A model generated the notes under the pieces. The model searched no databases. It saw nothing but the letters and a program-made list of their open reading frames with translations, and was not told where the DNA came from. This document shows positions 10,494 through 22,284 of a DNA stretch of 64,000 nucleotides, in pieces. The position numbers and the translations under genes were made by a program. Source of the stretch: Aphrocallistes beatrix (Eukaryota; Porifera; Hexactinellida; Sceptrulophora; Aphrocallistidae); NCBI GenBank assembly GCA_963281255.1, contig OY725494.1:4229934-4293933 (forward strand). The letters run 5' to 3'. The first letter of the stretch is position 1; every line of letters begins with the position of its first letter.

Positions 10494-12135
10494 GAGCTCC
10501 GAATCCTATCCTCCTCGAACATCCATCCATTAAATCCTGCATATGAGCATATGTTTCACCAAAATTAGAGATAAACAAGGATGTGTAAAACTATTAATAC
10601 TCCTGGAAACTGGAGATGGCACTTCCCAACTTTGGCCAAGTTTACACGTATGGTTCATATGCGTTTATTTTAAATGCTGACTGAGAGGAATGATGGAAGT
10701 ATCTCGATGGGTCCGTATTCAAATGTTGTAAATATACATCTTGTTGTTGCGTTATTGGTAATGAGCCACAAAACCATTTCTACAATTCATTTCATTAATT
10801 TGTCAATCATCCAATATTTTATACGTTTGGAACATCGTAGTAATTTCGTTTATGTATCCAGTTTAGTCCAAATTTTATGAATAACTTTGCAAATCTGTGG
10901 GAGGATAATTATATTCAGGTTATACTCAGGAGTCAGGATAATCAAAATTAATCATTTTTATATACGAATAATTAACCATCTAAATTTATCCACAATCAGT
11001 ACACAACACATGTATGTAGTCATTTAGTCATCAAAAATTTTATAATTTTAACACCGCCAACAATGTGTGAACTATTTACTTTGTAGAAATTTACCATTCA
11101 GAATAATAAAATGAGTCACTTTTAGCTCTGTATGATTAATTGCATCGGATTGATTCAAATCTTACACAAAAGCAGGTACTTATCTGCAAATACGAACAAA
11201 CTTACTGAAAAAAATGTGCAAATCATCTAAGATGATGATCTTTATTTCTGCTCTCTTACCTCTTCGGCACCTAGAGGGTCATAGGGTTGAGGTGGGGATT
11301 GGTAGGGCATTTCGGACAATTTGTAGTACTTAAGTATGATCAATGAAAGATAATGCCCCATGACAAATTATTGGTAGGGTAATACCATGCTCTTACAAAC
11401 TCTACTAGCACGCTAAGGGTCTACACTCTACAGATTTCTATTTTTAATTCCCAAACATGGGCGTATGAATCGGTAGGGTTGGTAGGGCCATGACCTAACC
11501 AAGTCTACGCTCTAATCAAATTCTTAAACACTATTTCTACTTGATAACGCTATTTCTACTTGATAACATCTTTTGAATAATCAATGTTATGAATATAATA
11601 CGGTGGAATGTCATTATAATTAATTTTCTACTATAAAATATGTAAATTAAGCAACTGTTCTCTGATAGAACGATCAAAGAGCAGAAAACATGCGCAGATG
11701 CTTATCACTGATTCCTTCTACATTTGAGTCTCATCACTTTATCTCTGTTATGCATCTGTTCCACTGTCTGCAAACTATGTTATCTTGACCTGAAAGTAGA
11801 AAATGGTTTATCATATTTATCTGGTAGAGATAAGGTTGACCTATGTAGAGTTACCTCAGAATATAACAAACATAATCATGGTTACAATTTAAAATACACA
11901 AGCGAGCTTTGCTTGCTTGCGCTGTGCGGCTTGCGGACACTGTGTGTCCATAGAATAGCCTTTAGGTTTCTGGGGATATTTAAGAAACGGTTGATTGAAT
12001 TCAGAACTGGAGATGAAAATTAGGTTTATTATCAAAGGAATTGCTTAATATTAAGAGAACTAATCCTGAATGTAATGTCAAATTGAAACTACAAAGTTCA
12101 CTTTTTTAAAGATTATTATATTTGAATGACTCAGA
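10494..12135. other. Gene-free sequence
   Basis: Nothing coding. About 11901-11935 holds the motif GCTTGCTTGCGCTGTGCGGC that is also at about 1562-1581. Paired short near-repeats, for example ctatttctacttgataac twice at about 11527-11570, are the only other structure seen. Confidence 0.5.
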
Positions 12136-12169
12136 GAGTGAATTGCATTTGATCAAATGCAATTCACTC
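12136..12169. repeat. Perfect 34-bp palindrome
   Basis: GAGTGAATTGCATTTGA followed immediately by its exact reverse complement, with no loop. It could form a cruciform or mark the joined ends of an excised or collapsed inverted-repeat element. No gene is adjacent. Confidence 0.8.
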
Positions 12170-12356
12170 CATTAAATACCCTCGATTTATATTAATTTGG
12201 TTAACTTTTGAAGGAAAACCTATATAATGATAGCTTATTACTCTATCTACAGGAACCTGAAATAGTTCTAACAATCATGTGGGGCTTCAAAGGGGGCATA
12301 AGTGACCCCCCTCCCTAAGAATAAAATCAAATACAGTCATTTTCGACTATTAAATA

Positions 12357-12792
12357 CAGTCGAACCTGCTACAACGGCCACTCTATATAACGGTCACCTG
12401 TCTATAGCGATCACCAATGAACAGTCCCGTCCCAAATTCCATAATATTGAACCTGTGTCTAGCGGTCACCTGCTCAACGCGGCCAACGGCCACCCATTTG
12501 TAGTCCCTTACTGACCCTAAAACTGTCTATAATGGCCACTACCTGTCTATAACGGCCACTACCTGTCTATAACGGCCATCACCTTTTTATGTGTTTATTA
12601 CAGGACCTGTTACGAACGATAAACAAGTTTCATTATATTACTTCAAGTAATGGATTTCTAAAAACTTGATATTTATTGCACTGCGTTGATACCTTTGGGG
12701 ATTATGACAATCACCTGTATATAACGGTCACTTGTGTATAACGGCCAATTTTGGCCAGTCCCTTGGGTGGCCGTTATATACAGGTTCCACTG
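12357..12792. mobile_element. Pogo-type MITE with CGGCCAC repeats
   Basis: TA at 12355-12356 and 12793-12794. Left end CAGTCGAACCTGCTACAACG; right end, reversed, CAGTGGAACCTGTATATAAC; both run into GGCCAC. Many internal copies of (T)ATAACGG(C/T)CAC in direct and inverted orientation form subterminal arrays. No transposase. The element family differs from the complete Tigger at 4554 but has the same CAGTGGAAC start. Confidence 0.85.
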
Positions 12793-13604
12793 TACTTAAA
12801 ACTTATTTGCGAAAGAAAGACTTAATGGGCATTCACAACTATATATTCATAGAGACATTGACATAGTAATTGATACGTTTGTAGTTAAAAAATGTCAGTT
12901 AACAGACTGATAGTGCAGTTCCATTAAGTGACTGGTAGGGCATTTGCAAATATATATCTTTAATTGGGCTCCAATAGAATTTCCAGGAGCGAGCAGACGG
13001 ACAGACGACGGACGTTCGACATCGATCATGAAAAGTATCACTAGGAGTTGTACTGAAAATGAGAATTTGATTTGTATTATCCGAGCATAGTATTATATCC
13101 ACTTGTATAGGTACATACAAGAATAAGCTGTAGATCGAAATTAGTTTTATAGGAGAGAATGCACATTTGTTAAGATCTTTCAAAAGTTAATTAAGGAATT
13201 AATAAGTGCTAAATAATTATTGAAATTCCCCTAAATTTCCCTCAATTTTAAGTTAAAAATGTCACTCACTATCCTTATTAAATATTTAGCTAAATAACTC
13301 CATTAGCAGAAATAGAGTGAAAATGTGACTACAATGTATTATGATACTTCCTGAAGAAACTTTTTGGCATCAATATTTTGATCATTTTTAATAAATAATA
13401 AATTAAGATGCTGCCTTGCAAACTTCTACAAAATGATGACTGATAAAGAAATATTTTTTACAAGACTTATATTTGCCCGTCTAGCTTCGCTGCTGTGCAG
13501 CTTAATATCCATTAATCATTAACTTCGGATTTTACTGATGTGAGCTTATCTATCGTGACAAATGTCTAAATGTACTATGCATCATCTCATAGGGCACATC
13601 AGTG
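12793..13604. other. Upstream region of A2; repeat-derived fragment
   Basis: About 12890-12930 (aatgtcagtt..acagact, agtgcagttccattaagtg) matches about 28973-29012, and 12990-13015 has the acggacagacgacggac string typical of the 3' ends of RTE-like LINE or SINE families. No gene. Confidence 0.4.
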
Positions 13605-13614
13605 TATATAAATA
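13605..13614 (+). promoter_or_regulatory. TATA box of pseudogene A2
   Basis: TATATAAATA, 68 bases before the ancestral ATG at 13673. The leader downstream (tggctgttaataacactt...) is nearly the same as in A3, so the promoter was copied together with the gene and is still well preserved although the coding frame is broken. Confidence 0.7.
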
Positions 13615-13672
13615 GAAGCATCAATGTGGCTGTTAATAACACTTTAATACAAAAATTATCACTGTATAAATC

Positions 13673-14520
13673 ATGAGTTCGTTTCCTGCTGATTCATATC
13701 ACGATGAATAATGCTTGTGATGAGCTGTATTTATTGAAAGAAAAAGAGTTGTCGGTGTCCATTGCGGAATTCGTGGGTTCGGGAAATATTGTGCATACAC
13801 TGCTAAGAGCAAAACCTGGAGATGAAAAGTATCTCAAAAAAATTCTCAAGCCAGAATGGTTCAAAAAAGATTCTGACAATAAGAAGTATGGGGAAAGCAA
13901 TAACACCATTGCAAAGAAATATTTCGAAGATATTGCTATCAATGAGGGTGGTAGAGCAAGTAGAAACAATTTTTATCAATTCTGTCCGGAGAATAGTCAA
14001 TTGACCGTTAACCAAGTTAAACGTTATTCTTTCCAAAAAGGAAGCTAAACTGAAGTTGAAAGGTGGAATACCTACCTACAAACATTCTAAGTGTCTTTCC
14101 AAAAGAAAAGCTGATTTTGTTGGAAAATTAATGAAAGCTATTCAGGCCTACGAAAAGTCGACATACTACCTTAGTGCTCCCAATCCACCTTCAGTTCATC
14201 AGGCAGATTCCAATCCAAGAATCCAAGCAGATGCAGACAACGGAATGACGAGGAAAAGAAAACTTCCAAACGGAACAATTTTGAGTCAACAAACCTTATT
14301 GCACTGTTTTGATACTCCAAACGAGCTAGCAACGAACAGAAATTATATTCCTGATAATTCCTCGCAAAGTGCTGAGATGAATTCAAAGAGATTTAAGATG
14401 TCTCCAATGATGGAAGATTTAGGCTCGATTAGGAATTCTATCTACGTTCAAAATCCTCCTAACTACCAAACAAGGGATCCCAACTATACATACACAGGAC
14501 AGCCGAACACTCTAGTATGA
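13673..14520 (+). pseudogene. A2: frameshifted copy of family A SKRK-domain gene
   Basis: Closest relative is A3 (53391-54218, minus strand). Ancestral start at 13673 (MSSFPADSYHD). Compared with A3 about eight bases are missing just after the ninth or tenth codon, giving an early stop. A downstream ATG at 13704 re-enters the family frame and reads CDELYLLKEKELSVS through the SEWF-equivalent (PEWFKKDSD) and NSQLTVNQVK, but a second frameshift near 14035 ends it at 14048. The SKRK part (YKHSKCLSKRKADF) and tail (TRKRKL, KRFKMSPM, then YTYTGQPN) continue from 14056 to 14520 in another frame. At least two independent frameshifts make this a pseudogene. Its C-terminal tail preserves the family end that A3 has lost. 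Confidence 0.85.
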
Positions 14521-16112
14521 GCAACTTTCATATTACTACCAGTAGCTGTGTATAGTCGTTTGTGTTAAGATAAGTCACGTATTTAGTATGTTGGTGTTGT
14601 ATATCATTCTAATTGTATTGGAATTTACAAAATTATTGATTAACTGTACTGTCCAGTGCTGAGTAACTGAAAATAGCATACCTTAGATAGGAAAAGTAAC
14701 TATGGAAGAGATCACTGAATTCATTTCTTTGCATTCTAATCTCTAAGGTTATATATAAACAGCAAATTAATTGGGGAAATTACGAACCAGAGGTATTAAA
14801 ACTCCAGTCACAATATTATTTAGTATTTTAAGCAGGAAAGAAGACATTTAAGTTAGATATTTTCTGATACACAACGCATATAATAGGTAAATTTGTTTAC
14901 AAAACATCCATGTGACATCTACTGTAAAGTGATACTAATCATTAATGCTATTATCAAAAATATTTTTTAAATATTGACTTTGTTTTTCACAGTAAAAACC
15001 ATCAAATTCCATTAGCATCAGTATGGATGCTATGATGTTGCTGTTAATACCCAACCCTCGATGTCTTCACTTCCTTCACCTAAGACAGAAATCACAAATT
15101 ATTATGACTTCCTAGCACAATCTTGGTAATCAAATTATTCTAATGTTTCCATGGTTTCTTTGAAACATTCGTCCTTTATCATAAGAGGCAGCTTTCCTAA
15201 ACTCCAGAGAATCGCTTTTCAGCCTAAATGGACCAATGGTCATGAATTCTTTCAAAAATTAATGCGGATATGTATTTGTAGCAATTTTACAACTTTCCAT
15301 CAACACATTTCATTTGTTGAATATTTATAATTGGAATCACTAAAAAGATCAATTATTGCCCAATTTCCTAATTTTAAGGGCGGGAGATTACAAACTAAAA
15401 TGACTAAACTACTAAAATTTAAACTCATTCAAACAGTCTTACTAAGTATTCTGGATTAGTGAAGGTAACTTTAGGATACTTTATGTTGCAATAGAAAATT
15501 ATATTCTTTGATTGGTTGTGCAGATTCAGTAACTTAGACACATTATTTATTTGAAAAAATACAAAAATGCTTATATTGCAGGAACAATTAGCTCCTAATA
15601 TCGAACAATATAAACCAGGGATTACTGGTATAGCGAATTTCGATATTTCAGCCACTAATTGTAAGACAATAAATATTATTTTATTTAATTGTCACTGTAA
15701 TATTAACCTCATGGATCAAATTACCTACGTACGTGCATACGTGTAACTAGGTTTACTAATCAATACAAATGCATTGCATATATAATTGCATGCGTGAATA
15801 TTATCTATCACTCTTGATACCCGTAAGTATTCTTTTCTTATCCTTACACAAAGCTATTGCAATATTGACATAATTTTGGTGAAGCTACCGATACCGAAAT
15901 TCGATCGAAACCGAAACGAAATTTCGGTCGTTCATTAGTTCCTAATCATCACTGTTGAGCATCAATTCATGTGTAATTCATTTGCTCTAAGCCTTCCGCG
16001 TTTTATTTGAAGAAATCTTACATATCATAATAGGCGCAACTAGATTGATTTCTGGATGGAGATATTTGCTTAATATTGCTCAGTAGGAACATTCCCACCA
16101 AAAATAACCCTA
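14521..16112. other. A2 3' flank and gene-free sequence
   Basis: About 14650-14710 corresponds to the conserved 3' flank of family A (tgtactgtccagtgctgagt, then accttagatagga). No gene in the rest. Confidence 0.5.
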
Positions 16113-16262
16113 CAGTCAGGATCGCTTATTGTGAACCGCCAGGGGACCAAAAAATTCATAATAGATACTTCATACTAAGCGAACTTGATTCAACACAAAT
16201 CCTATCTAAGAAAGAATTTGGGACCAGGAGGTTAGTTCATAATAAGCGAGCGATCCTGCCTG
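16113..16262. mobile_element. CAGTCAGGGTCGC MITE, shortened copy
   Basis: TA at 16111-16112 and 16263-16264. Ends CAGTCAGGATCGCTTATT and, reversed, CAGGCAGGATCGCTCGCTTA. Same family as 22100-22284, 38021-38205 and 55769-55952 but about 35 bases shorter, with internal sequence missing. No coding capacity. Confidence 0.85.
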
Positions 16263-17374
16263 TATTTGCACCTATGCATTTAGCTTAACTGTATCATATA
16301 TCCATAGTGGTAGATTGCTTACTGACATGATCTTATAGGTAACTATCATAAATGAAAGTAGCGTAGATAATGAGTACTGTTGCCAATTCAGGCAAAATTA
16401 TTTCATTAATAAAGTCACAAAATCATTTGATCAATAATAATAATCAAGAGTTGTACAAACAAATACTGAATTCAGGAAATAATGTTGCACGCAAGTTCAT
16501 TGCTTGAAAATAATTTTGCACTCAATTAGTTGCAAGCAGATTTGAAATGGTCTCTGGACTGGATCATCTACAAAGTGTCTAAAATAAGAACACTTTGATT
16601 GGAAATGTTTAGAGTAATGCAATAGCGATGTACTCGTACGTATACGATGAGATTACCGTGTGCCTGAGAGATTATCGCGGTGTATAGAGGGCGTATGGGA
16701 TCATTAGGGATCACGGACAAGTCTAGAAGTAGGTGGAAGGGTGCTTGTTTGGTGAACTCTTGCATTCCAATGGTGAGATATTTAGACTCTCTGACATTAC
16801 TTAGCCACGATGTCTACTGACGCCGCCGCTGTTGTGAAGACAAATTCTTAATCCACTATCTTGTCCAGCACACACACATCCTATTGCAATAAATGAATAT
16901 AAAAGAAACTTTCAATCAGAAAATAATGTGTTGTTCATTCTACAGATTAATTGAGCTAACTAATTGCCACACGTTTAAACCGCTATGCTTAGACCACTCC
17001 CAAAGTTGTTCTGAATTTATCTTATTTTATTTGTTTATTAAATATACACAATACAGTAAATATACAATGTAATAGCATCCTAAAATATAAACAAACACTA
17101 AACTATTTTAAGAAATGAATAGATTTAAAAAAGAAACAATTAATCTGTTAATAATCCACGCAACCCTATGGAAGTAATTAGCTCTGTGGTTGGTGAGTTA
17201 GGAAAACTGACATAAAAAGTAGTTTAGGAGAGCTTTTCATCTGAAAAAAGGTTTACAAAAGGATAGTTTTTTTAACTAAGCTACAAGAAATGAGGAATGT
17301 CAGTTCTAATTAACACAATTAGTGTGTTAACATTCCTATAGGGAGTAGAGCTGTTTGAAATATGAGAAAATTAC

Positions 17375-18406
17375 CTAAACCTTATAATTAGTCCATGGTT
17401 GTGTTAGGAAGCAGCTGCCGTATAAATCCGGTTGGAACCATTTACTGTGAGGGTCATTCGCTGAATGAAAATCATTAGGGGCATCATATGTTTGAGCCAT
17501 CATCTCGTGACGATTATAGTTTGCGAAATCATTACAAGCATCATCAGTTCGAGTGATTATTCCGTAACGTGGAGGGTATATGGAATCATTAGGAGCTGTG
17601 GACTGGTTTAGGTGTGAGCATTTGTAGGATACTAGTTGGTCGGCACTTGCAAACAGATGGTAATCGTTCATCTGACTCCTGCTGTTTGTGTTGGTATGTG
17701 GATCTGGAAAAGCATTAGAATTATAGTAATGATTCATCTTACACTTCTCTTCCTTTTGAATTCTTCGCTTCCTTTTTCCTTTCTTTGAACTCTCCATCCT
17801 TTGCCTCTTATCTCCCAGAATTGATTTTGGATCCAGGAATGCTTTGTAATCATTCTGATCTAATGCTATTCCAAGTATTTCTGCATTTTTCAGTATTTTC
17901 TTAAAGTAACCATTTTCTCTCTTCCAAAGATGTTTCGTATATTTGTTAAGCTCCTCACGAATTATACTGACAGATTCCCCATTACTTTTACGCTTTTTGA
18001 TGTTCTCGAGAAAACCTACTATTTTCTTTCTTTCTGGACATGAGTAGAGTCGAGCTATGTTAATCACTAGCGTTTCATTATTTTCCCAAAAGTAAATTTC
18101 ATTACTGTTTACTACTTCTGATATCTCTGAAAGAGAAGATGGAAATTGATTAGCGATGTTGTCTAGTTCGTTTAGATTGATTTTTATCTGGATTTTATCA
18201 TCAACATCAAGTCTAAACCAAAGAAGGTTTTCGAATTTGTTCTTAACATCCTGCACTCTTCGTTCTGATTTTCTGCTCTCTTCTGTGAGCTCAAGCAACT
18301 TCTTCATTATGTGTTCACCGCCTTGAAAGTTACTGGGATTCAACCCCACTTCTCCAAGTTTGTCAGTTAGTGTTTTATATTTAATGACCTTAGAAGTAGA
18401 GTGCAT
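17375..18406 (-). CDS. B1: family B SKRK-domain protein
   Basis: Single-exon, 343 residues, start MHSTSKVIKYK. Function unknown. Order of parts: N-terminal helical region; LLWFRLDVDD around residue 62 (the family WF position); KIQIKINLNELDN; ETLVINIARLYS, the INI-KL strand; a basic helix with IKKRKSNGESVS; then LNKYTKHLWKREN, the terminal basic motif, in which W replaces the S of SKRK; then ILKNAEILGIALDQNDYKAFLD. A lysine/arginine-rich signal KKGKRKRRIQKEEK follows, and a polar His/Asn/Tyr-rich tail ends in FLTQPWTNYKV. The tail after the basic signal differs from B2 and B3 except for the FLTQP end. Nuclear location is inferred from the basic cluster. Confidence 0.8.
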   Translation of the reverse strand: MHSTSKVIKYKTLTDKLGEVGLNPSNFQGGEHIMKKLLELTEESRKSERRVQDVKNKFENLLWFRLDVDDKIQIKINLNELDNIANQFPSSLSEISEVVNSNEIYFWENNETLVINIARLYSCPERKKIVGFLENIKKRKSNGESVSIIREELNKYTKHLWKRENGYFKKILKNAEILGIALDQNDYKAFLDPKSILGDKRQRMESSKKGKRKRRIQKEEKCKMNHYYNSNAFPDPHTNTNSRSQMNDYHLFASADQLVSYKCSHLNQSTAPNDSIYPPRYGIITRTDDACNDFANYNRHEMMAQTYDAPNDFHSANDPHSKWFQPDLYGSCFLTQPWTNYKV

Positions 18407-18480
18407 TGTAGAATAAATGGGTTTTCTTGAGATCTATTTCGGTTAAAGGATGGAAGTACATTTTTAAGATGAATCCATGT

Positions 18481-18490
18481 ATTTATATCA
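18481..18490 (-). promoter_or_regulatory. TATA box of B1
   Basis: Reads TGATATAAAT on the minus strand, about 75-85 bases before the ATG. The same position carries TTTATATAAA in B2 and B3. The leader between (wcttaaaaatgtacttccatcc on the minus strand) is conserved in all three units. Confidence 0.6.
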
Positions 18491-19566
18491 ATCATATTTT
18501 GAATCTCTCTATCAACATACATTCAATACGTACTCTCTAATTAATGGAAGCACTAAAATATTGCTTCTTTTAATGCAGAATTTCTAATCCCAAAGAGAGG
18601 AAATTACTGGATATGTCCAAGTTCTGAAATTTACAGTCAATTAAGCAGTCTTACTCAGTATTATTAATTATAAACTTGACATTCTTTACTTGCTGTGTGG
18701 TGTTGAAGTGTTGATAAAACATTACAAAATAATTTTTACAAGATAAGTTGTAAGCTAATGTAAATTACTCAACAAATTATTCAGCAGAATACTCTGTCTG
18801 TAATTTTCATCGTTTGGAGTTTACAGAAATCGTAAATTGCAATATCATTTTATATATTCTGCAAAATCGAGCCAACATATTCTGACTAAACGACTTGGAA
18901 ATTCTAGGGAAAAACTGCACGAGGCATATTATGAATGACTCAATAATCTAGAACTTAAGATCATAGTAGTAGGTGTAGCTACTGGGTTGTTAGGGTAACT
19001 GGAAATACCAACGTATTCCCTAGCAACCCCAAACACATGTACAAGTTATGCATGTGCTCAGGAATGTTTGAAAAATTTCAACAAATATGAAGTAAAGCGG
19101 TAGACGAGGTTTTAGGTACAAGTAAGTCCGTTTGTTTGTTTGTTTGGGCTGCAGGCGCTTTTTCGTGTACCACATGATTTATAATTTCCACATTCTCCTC
19201 TTAAATGAAATATTTGTATTACTCTACTTTCTGAAAATAAGATATTCGAATCTACATCCGCAAAATTCCTTGATGAACCGTTGGAAGTGAAGATCTAACT
19301 AAATATGTAAATAGACTTATCACGATCTTCAGCGCTATAAGCTATAAAAATCCTTTCTATTTTATAGCTTGGAGAGGGGGCAATCACTCCCCTTGCCTCT
19401 CCCCCAGGGATCAACGCAATTCCCATCAAATACTCGAGAAACGATTCTAGGATGTAGGATCAGTTTATGTTAATGCTCCATAATATACTACAGTATGGTA
19501 TGAGCTGATATTAGTGAAGTGTCTGAACATCAAACTATGCTAAACAAATCCCAAAATGCACTTCAG
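18491..19566. other. Upstream part of tandem unit 1
   Basis: Gene-free. Conserved in all three units, including ttgttagggtaactggaaat near 18987 and the run tccttgatgaaccgttggaa near 19268. Conservation here is explained by recent duplication and need not be functional. Confidence 0.6.
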
Positions 19567-20156
19567 TATGGGATCATTAGGAATCATGGACAAGTCTAGA
19601 GTTGGTGATAGGGTGCTAGTTTGGTCAACTCTTGCATTCCAAAGGTGAGATATTCAGACTCACTGACATTAACTTAGCCACGATGTCTACAGACGCCACC
19701 GCTGTTGTGAAGACAAATTCTTAATCCACTCTCTTGTCTAGTTCACACACATCCTATTGCAATAAATGAATAAAAAGAAACTTTCAATCATAAAATAATG
19801 TGTTGTTCATTCTACAGATCAATTGAGCTAACTAATTGCCACACATTTAAACCGCTATGCTTAGACCACTCCCAAAGTTGCTCTGAATTTATCATAATTT
19901 AATTATTTATCAAATATACACCACCAGTAAATATACAATGTAATGACAGCCTAAAATATAAACAAACACTATACTATTTTGATAATTGAATAGATTCATA
20001 AACAAAAACAAAATTTCACCTGAATAATCCATAAAGTTCTATTTGGGAAAGCTTTTTATCTGAAAAAGAGTTGACAAAAAGATTGTTTTCTTTCAGCTAA
20101 GCTATCAGAAATGAGGAATGTCAGTTCAAATTAACACAATTAATGTGCTAACATTC

Positions 20157-21236
20157 CTATAGGAGTCGAGTTGTTTGAAATAAGAGCAAATTACCTATGC
20201 TAAATTGATTGGTAGTTGGTTGGGTTAGGAAGTAACTGCAGTCAAAACCCGGTTGGAGCGGTTGACAGCAAGACTCAATACCTGTGGAGTAGTCAGATGA
20301 GGGTAAAGGCAGGGTGATGCTTGTTCGACTCTTGGGTGCTGATAGTGATATTTGTCTTCCATCATCCCAAACTCGCCCACTATCGCTACTGCGACAGTCA
20401 AGATGCATATATTTAGATGGAAGACTCAGGTAATCATCATTGGATATTGGTGTAGAATCTCTGCAGTTTGTGCTTGCATAGATATTATTATGATTCATGC
20501 TATTATTCCTTAAAATTGATTGATTGCATTCATTTGTATTTTGGTTGATAGTTGAGGTATTTCCAGAGATGGTCCTACGCGTATCTTCCTCTTGAATTCT
20601 TCGCTTCCTTTTACCTGTCCTTGAACTCTCCATCACTTGCCCATTATCCTGCCGACCTGATTTTTGATCCAGGAATGCTTCGTAATCATTCTGATCTAAT
20701 GCTATTCCTAATATTTCTGCATTTTTCACTATTTTCTTAAAGTAATCATGTTCTCTCTTCCAAAGACATTTCGTGTATTTGTTAAGCTCCTCACGAATTA
20801 TACTAACAGATTCCCCATTACTTTTACGCTTTTTGATGCTCTCGAGAAAACCTACTATTTTATTTCTATCTGGACATGAGTAGAGTCGAGCTATGTTAAT
20901 CACTAGCGTTTCATTATTTTCCCGAAAGTAAATTTGATTAGCATTCACTACGTCTGATGTCTCTGATTGAGAAGATGGAAATTGATGAGCGATGTTGTCT
21001 AGTTCGTTTAGATTGAATTTTAGTTGGATTTTATCATCATCATCAAGTCTAAACCAAAGAAGGTCTTCGAATTTGTTCTTAACATCCTGTATACTTAGCA
21101 TTCTGCTCTCTTCTCTAAGCTGAAGCAACTTCTTCATTATTTGTTCACCGCCGTGAAACTTACTGGGATTCAACCCCGCCTCTTCAAGTTTGTTAGTTAG
21201 TATTTTATATTTAATGACCTTAGAAGTAGAGTGCAT
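20157..21236 (-). CDS. B2: family B SKRK-domain protein
   Basis: Most complete family B member. Start chosen at MHSTSKVIKYK (21236), because this is the start shared with B1 and (as MHFSCK) B3; an in-frame ATG four codons upstream (21248) exists only here through one base change. Numbering from 21248: LLWFRLDDDD (63-72), IYFRENN then ETLVINIARLYS (113-124), IKKRKSNGESVS, LNKYTKCLWKREHDYF (155-170), and TGKRKRRIQEE (about 211-221) as a probable nuclear signal. An Asn/Ser-rich tail contains SDSGRVWDDGRQISLSAPKSR and FLTQPTTNQ. No stop or frameshift. Function unknown; the shared architecture with families A and E suggests a nuclear, possibly DNA-binding protein. Confidence 0.82.
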   Translation of the reverse strand: MHSTSKVIKYKILTNKLEEAGLNPSKFHGGEQIMKKLLQLREESRMLSIQDVKNKFEDLLWFRLDDDDKIQLKFNLNELDNIAHQFPSSQSETSDVVNANQIYFRENNETLVINIARLYSCPDRNKIVGFLESIKKRKSNGESVSIIREELNKYTKCLWKREHDYFKKIVKNAEILGIALDQNDYEAFLDQKSGRQDNGQVMESSRTGKRKRRIQEEDTRRTISGNTSTINQNTNECNQSILRNNSMNHNNIYASTNCRDSTPISNDDYLSLPSKYMHLDCRSSDSGRVWDDGRQISLSAPKSRTSITLPLPSSDYSTGIESCCQPLQPGFDCSYFLTQPTTNQFSIGNLLLFQTTRLL

Positions 21237-21310
21237 TGTAGAATACATGGGTTTTCTTGAGATTTTTTTCGGTTAAAGGATGGAAGTACATTTTACGATG
21301 AATCCATGTA

Positions 21311-21320
21311 TTTATATAAA
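21311..21320 (-). promoter_or_regulatory. TATA box of B2
   Basis: TTTATATAAA (self-complementary), about 75-85 bases before the start codon, at the same place as in B1 and B3. Confidence 0.65.
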
Positions 21321-22099
21321 TTATATTTTGAATCTCTCTATCAACATACATTCAATACGTACTCTCTATAATGGAATCACTAAAATATTGCTTCTTTTAG
21401 TGCCAAATTTCTAATCAGAGCTTGGAAATTACTGAATATGTCCAAGTACTGAAGTTTACAGTCAATTAAGCAGTCTTACTAAGTATTATTAATTATAAAC
21501 TTGACATTATTTACTTGCTGTGTGGAAGTATTGATAAAATATTACATAATAAATAAATTTTGCAAGATAGGCCGTAAGCTAATGTGTAAATTACTCAACA
21601 AATTATTCAGCAGAATACTCTGTCTGTAATTTTCAACGTTTGGAGATTACAGAGATCTGAATTGCAATATCATTTTATATTTTCTGTAAAATTAAGACAA
21701 CATATTCTGACTAAACGACTTGGAAATTCCAGTTAAAACTGAGGCATATTATGAATGACTCAATAAGCTAACCAGCTAATATCTAGAACTTAAGATCATA
21801 GTAGGTGGAGCACTGGGTTGTTAGGGTAACTGGAAATACCAACGTATTCCCTAGCAACCCCAAACACATGTGCTCAGGATGCTCGAGTTTCCAAATATGT
21901 AGTAAAGTGGTAGATGAGGTTTAGGTACAAGTAAGTCAGTTAGTTGTTTATTCTTTTGTGTACCACATTATTTGAAACTTCTACTTTTCAATGAAATATT
22001 TGTACTACTCTACTTTCCAAAAATACAATATTCGAATCTACATCCGCAAAATCCCTTGATGAACCGTTGGAAGTGAATATCTAACTAAATATGCAAATA

Positions 22100-22284
22100 C
22101 AGTCAGGGTCGCTTATTATGAACCCGCTTAATATGAACATTCGTTTATTATGAACTAACCTCCTGGTCCCAATTTCAGTTTTTAGATAGGATTTGGATTG
22201 AATCAAGTTCGCTTAATATGAAGCATCTCTATTATGAACATATTTTTTTGTCCCCTGGTGGTTCACAATAAGCGACCCTGACTG
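22100..22284. mobile_element. CAGTCAGGGTCGC MITE inside tandem unit 2
   Basis: Perfect ends: CAGTCAGGGTCGCTTATTAT at left and, reversed, CAGTCAGGGTCGCTTATTGT at right, with TA at 22098-22099 and 22285-22286. Unit 1 (about 19312) and unit 3 (about 25128) have the uninterrupted target (aaatatgtaaatagac), so the insertion postdates the duplication of the units. Confidence 0.93.

Noticed and set aside
13694..13969. 91-codon hydrophobic minus-strand frame resembling a membrane protein
   Set aside because: Antisense of pseudogene A2; a counterpart exists opposite A3. Antisense of lysine- and glutamate-rich coding sequence commonly reads as Leu/Phe/Ser-rich.
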